From NCBI GenBank assembly GCA_018648945.1, contig JABGQJ010000427.1, positions 1-6,733 on the forward strand: DNA of 6,733 bases, given 5' to 3'. This document shows, piece after piece, positions 1-5,479 of the stretch. A program made the position numbers and the translations under genes. The notes under the pieces are model-generated. The model was given only the letters and a program-made list of their open reading frames with translations, had not been told where the DNA came from and ran no database searches. The stretch comes from Victivallales bacterium. Lineage in GTDB: Bacteria > Verrucomicrobiota > Lentisphaeria > Oligosphaerales > Lenti-02. Position 1 is the stretch's first letter, and every line of letters starts with the position of its first letter.

Positions 1-1
1 C

Positions 2-1897
2 ATCCTGGTGGGCATGCACTGTTTTGCCTCCAAGATCTCGAAGCGCGACCGCTACGTTACCCCCGTCCCGGACCGACGGTTCTGGGTGAGCCACCAGACC
101 TCACTGGCCAAGGCCATCACCGCCGAACAGGCTGAGATCGAAGTCCAGGGCGACTTGCGGAAGTGGCCGGGCTGCGAGTTGACGGCCAAGCGCTACTGGG
201 AGGGCGGCGTGGACAAGCACCGGGAGGTGATCTTCGACAACGAGATCGTGCAGTACGAGAGCATCGGCCCCGAGGGCGTCTGGAATACGTTTCTGGGCTG
301 CAAGCGCGGGGCGTGGGGAACAGAGGCCGCCGCCCACAAGGAAGCAACCGACGGGCGGCACTATGGCGTCGATGGCTGCATCAACGGCTACATCATCGAC
401 CAGGAGACGGATCTGCTTGACGAGGCCCAGGACCGGTTGGCCCACATCTTCAACACCTGCGGCTTCGACATGGTCTACTTCGACGGCGGCGAGGATGTGG
501 ACCGCCGGCGCTACCGCTACTACGTCTCCAAGTTCCAGGAGAACGCCATGCGGAAGTTCACCAAACGCCCCATTATCCACATGGGCACGGCCATGACCCA
601 CCGGCTGTGGCACTCCTTTGCCCGCAGCGCCACTGTGGACACCTACCTGAACACTCTCTCCGGGGCGATCATCGGCGGCAAGCCCCCTGAGAAATGGCCC
701 ACCGTGCGCGACCACATCGACCGCAGCGTGGCCTATATGCTACGCTGCCGCGCGGACCTGATGCCCGGCGAACTGGGCTGGTTCGGCATCTGGCCCCGGA
801 AGACCTTCTATGACAAGAAGGTCGAGGGCCTGCAACTGGATGAGCTGGAGTACTTGGCCGCCAAGTCCCTGGCCTATGACGTTCCCGTCTCGCTGCAGAC
901 GAGTTTCCGCAGCATGGATGCCCACCCCCTCACCCCCGAGATTCTCCGCATCTTCCGAGCCTACGAAGAACTGCGGATGAGCCGGGCTGTCTCCGCCGAG
1001 ACGCGGGCCATGCTGGCCGAGAAGGGCGCGAGCTTCGCCCTGGTGCAGACGAACGGCAAGCCCCAGTTCGTGCGCATGGGCGAGCCGTTCCACCCCGGCG
1101 GGAATCAGGACGTGTACGCCTTGGTCGGGGCCGATGGCCAGGGCTCGGTGGCCACGGTTTGGCATGCAGTGCGCGACGGCAGACTCACGCTCGATGCTCG
1201 GGTGACAGCCGCCGATTTCGCAGGTCAGGCCATGCCCGTGGGGTCGCGCCAGGACACCTCGCTGCTCGGGCTGGACACGCAGCGTCTCACGCTCTTCGCC
1301 AAGCTCTCTCCGGCCGAGCTCCGCACGAAGCTGGAACAGGCCAAAGCCGAGACCCGCCCTCCCGGTATGGTCCTTGTCCGCCCCGAGCAGGCCAGCAGAA
1401 TGGTTGGCGCGGTGCAACTGGGCTCGAAGGTGGGCATCAAGGAAGCCGAGGCGAACGGCGACACGCTTGTCTGCCTGGCCCGGACCACCTACCAGGAGCC
1501 CAACGACTGGTACGCCGAATACCAGGTGAAGATCCCCCGGTCCGGTCTCTGGACGGTGTGGGCACGGGTCCGCTATCCCACCGGCAGCGACCAGTCGTTC
1601 GCGTTCGTCCCGGCAGGGCAGGAACCCACCTTGCAGGGCGATCAAGTGCTCGGCAACTGTGGCAGGAATGACCGCAAGTGGCACTGGACCGCGCGGGGCA
1701 GTGGCTCCACCACCGTGCCGCCCGGTCGCTCCATCCGTCTACAGCTGGAGGAAGGTTCCTTCTCCTTCCGCATCTACGGTCGCGAGAGCAGCGAGAATCC
1801 GGAATTCACGCCCCGTCTCGACCTGCTCCTCCTGATCGAAGGCGATGGCATCGTCCCCACCGATGCCATGCTGCCGAGGCTGCTGGGCCAGAACTGA
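2..1897 (+). CDS. Glycoside-hydrolase-like TIM-barrel protein with C-terminal carbohydrate-binding-like domain (5' partial)
   Basis: The frame is open from the left edge (codons from base 2) to TGA at 1895-1897. The GTG at 8 is probably internal, because the paralog at 5480 has over 300 residues before the equivalent point. Counting that GTG as residue 1: YVTPVPD lies at 16-22; a small inserted module with E-I-V-x-Y-E and F-L-G-C-K-R-G at about 71-113; barrel strand motif FDMVYFDGGED at about 153-163; a GELGWFG motif around E255; barrel to about 325; a beta-rich accessory domain to about 450; then a jelly-roll resembling CBM6/35-type modules (about 455-622), with a W-Y-A-E-Y start and an R-L-D-L-L-L-L end. 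D159 or E162, and E255, are candidate catalytic acids by position only. Glycosidase function is inferred from fold-like features and context; the family is not recognised. Localisation is unknown because the N-terminus is missing. Confidence 0.8.
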   Translation: MLVGMHCFASKISKRDRYVTPVPDRRFWVSHQTSLAKAITAEQAEIEVQGDLRKWPGCELTAKRYWEGGVDKHREVIFDNEIVQYESIGPEGVWNTFLGCKRGAWGTEAAAHKEATDGRHYGVDGCINGYIIDQETDLLDEAQDRLAHIFNTCGFDMVYFDGGEDVDRRRYRYYVSKFQENAMRKFTKRPIIHMGTAMTHRLWHSFARSATVDTYLNTLSGAIIGGKPPEKWPTVRDHIDRSVAYMLRCRADLMPGELGWFGIWPRKTFYDKKVEGLQLDELEYLAAKSLAYDVPVSLQTSFRSMDAHPLTPEILRIFRAYEELRMSRAVSAETRAMLAEKGASFALVQTNGKPQFVRMGEPFHPGGNQDVYALVGADGQGSVATVWHAVRDGRLTLDARVTAADFAGQAMPVGSRQDTSLLGLDTQRLTLFAKLSPAELRTKLEQAKAETRPPGMVLVRPEQASRMVGAVQLGSKVGIKEAEANGDTLVCLARTTYQEPNDWYAEYQVKIPRSGLWTVWARVRYPTGSDQSFAFVPAGQEPTLQGDQVLGNCGRNDRKWHWTARGSGSTTVPPGRSIRLQLEEGSFSFRIYGRESSENPEFTPRLDLLLLIEGDGIVPTDAMLPRLLGQN

Positions 1898-1901
1898 ACC
1901 T

Positions 1902-1914
1902 AGGCCCCGGGGAG
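1902..1914. repeat. Short GC palindrome-centred motif after gene 1 stop (copy 1)
   Basis: AGGCCCCGGGGAG begins five bases after the TGA of the first gene. A one-base-shorter version directly follows the stop of the middle gene at 5342. The core CCCCGGGG is self-complementary, but there is no loop and no T-run, so it is not a convincing intrinsic terminator. It may be coincidence in GC-rich DNA. Confidence 0.3.
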
Positions 1915-1974
1915 AACGGGATGCCTGGTGCCTCTCGGCGCGCCCCCGTCCGTGTCACTCTCGCCTCCTCTGGC

Positions 1975-2003
1975 TTGACGCTCCAAGCGGCAAACACGAT
2001 AGT
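1975..2003 (+). promoter_or_regulatory. Candidate sigma70-type promoter for the middle gene
   Basis: TTGACG (1975-1980, five of six matches to TTGACA) is followed by a 17-base spacer and GATAGT (1998-2003, four of six matches to TATAAT). Transcription would start near 2010, leaving a leader of about 65 bases before the start codon. The same -35 hexamer with the same spacer occurs ahead of the third gene, which raises confidence. Single matches of this quality are not rare by chance. Confidence 0.5.
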
Positions 2004-2060
2004 GGAGCTCGGGATGGTTCGTTCGGGCGCAGGCCGCCAACGTGCCTTCACACGGATAAA

Positions 2061-2066
2061 GGGGAG
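2061..2066 (+). promoter_or_regulatory. Ribosome binding site of the middle gene
   Basis: GGGGAG contains the GGAG anti-16S core. It lies 8 bases before the GTG at 2075 and 11 bases before the in-frame ATG at 2078. Spacing slightly favours GTG, codon preference favours ATG, and the choice alters only the first residue. Confidence 0.6.
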
Positions 2067-2074
2067 CTCGACAC

Positions 2075-5000
2075 GTGATGGAAACCACCGATCGCCTGTT
2101 TCTCCTGTTTCTGCTCTGTGTCGTGCTGCCTGGGCTGTCGCAGGACGTAGCCACGGATTCGTCCTGGATCTGGTACCCGGAGAGCGTGGTCACGGAGGGC
2201 GCCCGGCAGACGCGGTTTCTGCGCCGGACGGTGCAGCTCGACCAGTCCGCGCTCTGGGCACAGATCCGTGTTCGTTCCGATGACAGCCATTCGTTCTTCG
2301 TCAATGGTGAAAAACAGGCGGAGACCGTCGAGAGTGGGGCCGGGGGACAGGTATACGATATTGCGAAGACGCTGAAGCCTGGCGGGAACGTTCTGGCGTT
2401 CCATGTCTACAATGCCGGCGGCATGGGAGGACTCATCGTTACCGGCCTCGTCCGAGAAAAGGGCGGCACCGAGCATGCCATTCACTCCGACCCTTCCTTC
2501 CGGGCTGCAAAGGAGGAGAAGGAGGGCTGGAGCAGACCCGGCTTCGACGACAGCGGCTGGCCGCACGCCATTGTGGTCGGCAGCGCATTTGCCGCGCCAT
2601 GGTACCTACACGCCTCCTTCGACATGGACCCCTTCATCGGTGCGCGGGACCGGGAGCGCTGGGAGGCCTGGATCAAGCCCATTCTGACGCCCCCCGCGAG
2701 CCTGCGGACGGAGCATCATGCCAGAGCTCGCTTCGAGGCAAGAGAGGGCCATTGTGTTCTCCTGATCGACGATGCCCCCCGGCCCGCCTTTCTGTACCGG
2801 GGCACGGTTGATCCGCTATCCTCCCATGGCCGCCGCCAGATCGCTCTGTTCCGGGACGCAGGCGTGCATGTCTACACCGCCTATCTCCCGCTCGCGCCCA
2901 TGTGGCCGAGAAGAGGCACCTACGACTTCACCCACCTCGACAACGTAGTGCGCGGCTACCTCTCGGCCGACAACGACGCGCATATCGTGCTGATTCTGCG
3001 ACTGATTCCGCCGAACTGGTGGGTGGACGAATACCCGGACGAGATGGTGCGGTATGCCGCTGGCGATGACTTCAACACAACGGACGAATGCGGCCGGGTT
3101 CGGCGCGCTTCCCTTGCCTCCACGCTCTGGCGTCGGGATATGCTCGCCCTCTGGCGAGCTGCCATCGGGCACTTGGAGGAGCAGCCATGGGGCAAACGCG
3201 TGATCGGGTACCAGCCCGGCTACGGCATTTATACAGAATGGCATTACTTCGGCAGTTGGCACCAGCAGGGCCCCGACACGGGCGTCGCCATGACCCATCA
3301 CTTCCGCCGCTGGCTCGACGAGCGGTATGGCTCCGACGAGGCGCTGCGCAAGGCGTGGTCGAATCCGGCCGCTTCCCTGGCGACGGCCAAGGTCCCCGGC
3401 ATGCCTCCGCGGCTTGCTGCCGGGGCGCTGGGCCTGCGCGACGCCAAGGACAGGCGGTGGGTCATCGACTACTACCGATGCCAGCAGGAGATCACGGCGG
3501 ACGACATCGAGATCTTCTGTGCCGCAGCCAAGGAGGCGACGGGGGAACGGGTTGTCTGCGGTGCCTTCTACGGCTATTTCTACGGTGTCCACCCCCAGAC
3601 GCAGGGCGGACACCTGGCGCTCGAACGGCTGCTCAAATCACCAGCCATCGACTACTTCGCCGCGCCCTACGACTACAGTCATCGGCTCATGGGCGACGAT
3701 GGACGCGGGCGCGCAATCGCCGATGCCTTCCGGGCGGCCGGGAAGGTCCACATGATCGAGGCGGACACACGGACCTCCCTGCATCCGCGGAACGAGCACG
3801 GTCGCCTTGCGGACATCGAGCAATCGGTCGCCGCCATCCGCCGCGAGGTGGCGACCGCACTGGTGCATGGCAACGCTCTCTGGTGGTGCGACTTCGGTGC
3901 GAGTGGAGGAGGCGGATGGTACGACCATCCGGCCTTGATCGGCGAGGTGAAAGAACTCGTGGCGCTCGCCCAGCGCCGGCTCGAACGTCCGACCCGCAAG
4001 ACGGCGGAAGTGGCCCTGCTCTGCGATCTCGAGAGTTGCTACGAGCTTGCCGATGGGGCGGCCATGGGGACGCACCGGGAACTAGTCAGCGCAGTGACGG
4101 GCGAGCTCTATCGCACGGGGACGCCCTTCAAAACTCTGTTGGTCTCGCAGGCCAGCGAGGAGACATTGCAGGACTGCAAAGTGATCGTTGTGCTCAATGC
4201 GTTGCGGCTCGCCCCCGGGCTCCGCCAGCGCCTGCGACGCCTGGCGGCCACACGCTCCATCCTCTGGCTCTGGGCACCCGGTTTCACGAATGGCGCCGCG
4301 TACGGTCCGGATCTCGTGAAGGAGGCCACCGGCTTCGGCGTGTCGCTGCAAGGCGGCGGCTTCCCCGTGGCTTCTGTCGAATGCGCAACGGAGCATCCCC
4401 TCACGGCTCATGTTCCCTCGTCCACAGCCACTGATCTCACGCCGCGCCAAACGGTGCCGATACCGGAGCTGCTGAACGCCGGAAATTGGTACAACCCACG
4501 TTCGGAGAAAGTGATGCGGGAGCAATACCGCGAGTTCGAGTGGCGAGTAGAGAATGGACTCCGCTGGGACTTCGCCACGTCCGCATCATGGACCGACATC
4601 CACCTGACGGCGGCGGTGCCTTCCTGCGACGGGATCGCCATCGACATATCGGGGGAAGGGGTTGTTGACGGGGCCGCTCTGAGAGTGGTCCTGAAATCGG
4701 CCGTCAAGGGCGAGTTCGTCAGCCCGACCATCACGGTCAGGAACTCCCGAACCCACAAGGTCCTGCCTCTGGCGACGTTCTCCAAGGCACCGTGGGACCG
4801 CACGGACGCCAGCAAACTCGCGTTTCCCCTGCGCGGCATGAAGCTGGTACTCCGAGGGACTGGCGGTCAGCGGCATGGCGTGCTGCGCGTCCATGGGTTG
4901 GCGGGAGTGAATGGAGACGTGCGCAGCCGCCAGGTGCGGGTGTACGGACAGGGGCGCGCAACCGTGCCCTGTCTGCTCGTTGATGATCCCGAGGCCACGG

Positions 5001-5341
5001 CACTGGGTCGCGACCCCCTGTCCGGCAACGTGGTCCTCGCGTGCAAGGGAAGCCCGGGTGCACGTCAACTGCTGTCTACAGTTCCATACATTCCAAGGCA
5101 AGTCCTGAGCGCGCTGTTCAAGGAAGCCGGTGTCCATCGCTATACGGCGTCGCCGGACGTGATTGTGCGGGCGGACTCCAAGCTGGTTTCCCTGCACACG
5201 GCAACCGGAGGCGACATCGAGCTCTGTCTGCCCGCCCCCCATCGCGTGCGCGACGCCCTCACGGGCGAGGAGAAGGGAACGGGGAGCCGCCTGAAGCTTC
5301 AGTTGCCCCCGAACTCGACGACGTTGCTCTCTCTGGAATAG
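2075..5341 (+). CDS. Secreted GH42-like (clan GH-A) beta-galactosidase-type glycoside hydrolase, multidomain
   Basis: Complete, 1088 residues, GTG start at 2075 (ATG alternative at 2078), TAG stop. Residues 1-22 form a Sec signal peptide (R7, a Leu/Phe/Val core, likely cut after GLS22). C15 lacks a lipobox, so a lipoprotein is unlikely. Residues 29-180 resemble the N-terminal jelly-roll of alpha-L-rhamnosidases (SWIWYPE, VNGE, G-x-N-V-L-A-F, FDDSGW). Residues about 226-640 are a GH42-like barrel: YDFTHLDN (283-290), PPNWW (312-316), YTEWHYFG with probable acid/base E388, IDYFAAPYDY (525-534), MIEADTRT with probable nucleophile E562, and WWCDFG (603-608). The 174-residue Glu-Glu spacing fits GH42 and retaining hydrolysis of beta-galactoside-like ends. 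A Rossmann-like GH42 trimerisation-type domain (about 642-803) seems to resume at VDDPEA (969-974), split by a beta-sandwich (about 804-950). The C-terminus is a small beta domain. T387 replaces the usual clan-A Asn. The exact sugar specificity is not readable, and GH42-related families are alternatives. Confidence 0.88.
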   Translation: MMETTDRLFLLFLLCVVLPGLSQDVATDSSWIWYPESVVTEGARQTRFLRRTVQLDQSALWAQIRVRSDDSHSFFVNGEKQAETVESGAGGQVYDIAKTLKPGGNVLAFHVYNAGGMGGLIVTGLVREKGGTEHAIHSDPSFRAAKEEKEGWSRPGFDDSGWPHAIVVGSAFAAPWYLHASFDMDPFIGARDRERWEAWIKPILTPPASLRTEHHARARFEAREGHCVLLIDDAPRPAFLYRGTVDPLSSHGRRQIALFRDAGVHVYTAYLPLAPMWPRRGTYDFTHLDNVVRGYLSADNDAHIVLILRLIPPNWWVDEYPDEMVRYAAGDDFNTTDECGRVRRASLASTLWRRDMLALWRAAIGHLEEQPWGKRVIGYQPGYGIYTEWHYFGSWHQQGPDTGVAMTHHFRRWLDERYGSDEALRKAWSNPAASLATAKVPGMPPRLAAGALGLRDAKDRRWVIDYYRCQQEITADDIEIFCAAAKEATGERVVCGAFYGYFYGVHPQTQGGHLALERLLKSPAIDYFAAPYDYSHRLMGDDGRGRAIADAFRAAGKVHMIEADTRTSLHPRNEHGRLADIEQSVAAIRREVATALVHGNALWWCDFGASGGGGWYDHPALIGEVKELVALAQRRLERPTRKTAEVALLCDLESCYELADGAAMGTHRELVSAVTGELYRTGTPFKTLLVSQASEETLQDCKVIVVLNALRLAPGLRQRLRRLAATRSILWLWAPGFTNGAAYGPDLVKEATGFGVSLQGGGFPVASVECATEHPLTAHVPSSTATDLTPRQTVPIPELLNAGNWYNPRSEKVMREQYREFEWRVENGLRWDFATSASWTDIHLTAAVPSCDGIAIDISGEGVVDGAALRVVLKSAVKGEFVSPTITVRNSRTHKVLPLATFSKAPWDRTDASKLAFPLRGMKLVLRGTGGQRHGVLRVHGLAGVNGDVRSRQVRVYGQGRATVPCLLVDDPEATALGRDPLSGNVVLACKGSPGARQLLSTVPYIPRQVLSALFKEAGVHRYTASPDVIVRADSKLVSLHTATGGDIELCLPAPHRVRDALTGEEKGTGSRLKLQLPPNSTTLLSLE

Positions 5342-5353
5342 AGGCCCGGGGAG
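5342..5353. repeat. Short GC palindrome-centred motif after gene 2 stop (copy 2)
   Basis: AGGCCCGGGGAG starts on the base after the TAG stop and matches the 13-base motif after the first gene except for one missing C. No T-run follows, so termination here is not supported. The similarity is short and may be chance. Confidence 0.3.
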
Positions 5354-5393
5354 GGGACCACCACGATTGCCTGAAGATGCCTCTCCCTCGATA

Positions 5394-5422
5394 TTGACGC
5401 CATTGGCGGGCGGGACTACACT
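5394..5422 (+). promoter_or_regulatory. Candidate sigma70-type promoter for the third gene
   Basis: TTGACG (5394-5399) is separated by 17 bases from TACACT (5417-5422), which matches TATAAT at four of six positions including the key A2 and T6. The predicted transcription start is near 5429, giving a leader of about 50 bases. The hexamer and spacing are the same as in the gap before the middle gene, so each gene may be transcribed from its own promoter. Confidence 0.55.
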
Positions 5423-5469
5423 GGACCCAGCCTGAACGGTCGCGGAAAAAGGGCAGCTCTGTCCCCTTC

Positions 5470-5473
5470 GGAG
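5470..5473 (+). promoter_or_regulatory. Ribosome binding site that decides the start of the third gene
   Basis: GGAG directly abuts the ATG at 5474 but is 6 bases from the in-frame ATG at 5480. Zero spacing would not work in a standard Shine-Dalgarno initiation, so 5480 is the better start. No ATG, GTG or TTG lies upstream in this frame before the stop codon at 5372. Confidence 0.7.
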
Positions 5474-5479
5474 ATGAAA

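Noticed and set aside
740..1684. Long minus-strand open frame opposite the first gene (314 codons)
   Set aside because: It lies entirely antisense to a frame with clear domain structure. Its translation is rich in Gly, Ala, Arg and His with no recognisable motif, as expected for an antisense shadow in GC-rich DNA.
2004..2070. Repeated GGAGCTCG (2004-2011 and 2063-2070) flanking the leader of the middle gene
   Set aside because: It is an eight-base match with a palindromic core, and one copy is simply part of the ribosome binding site. It could be an operator pair, but nothing else supports that.
1678..2283. 201-codon + strand frame bridging the first gap
   Set aside because: It overlaps the end of gene 1 and the signal-peptide region of gene 2 in another frame, has no ribosome binding site, and its translation has low-complexity Arg/Ala/Ser composition.
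3088..4434. 448-codon + strand frame inside the middle gene
   Set aside because: It is an out-of-frame overlap with the catalytic barrel, with an Arg/Gly/Pro-rich translation. The barrel motifs and both candidate catalytic Glu residues lie in the other frame.
5341..5390. Possible terminator hairpin after the middle gene (GGGGAGGGG against CCTCTCCCTC)
   Set aside because: Pairing is imperfect, the loop is long and no T-run follows. It is not enough to call a terminator.
5451..5469. Possible hairpin just before the ribosome binding site of the third gene (GGGCAG against CTGTCCC)
   Set aside because: The stem needs a bulge and leaves a very short loop. It is too weak to claim translational control.
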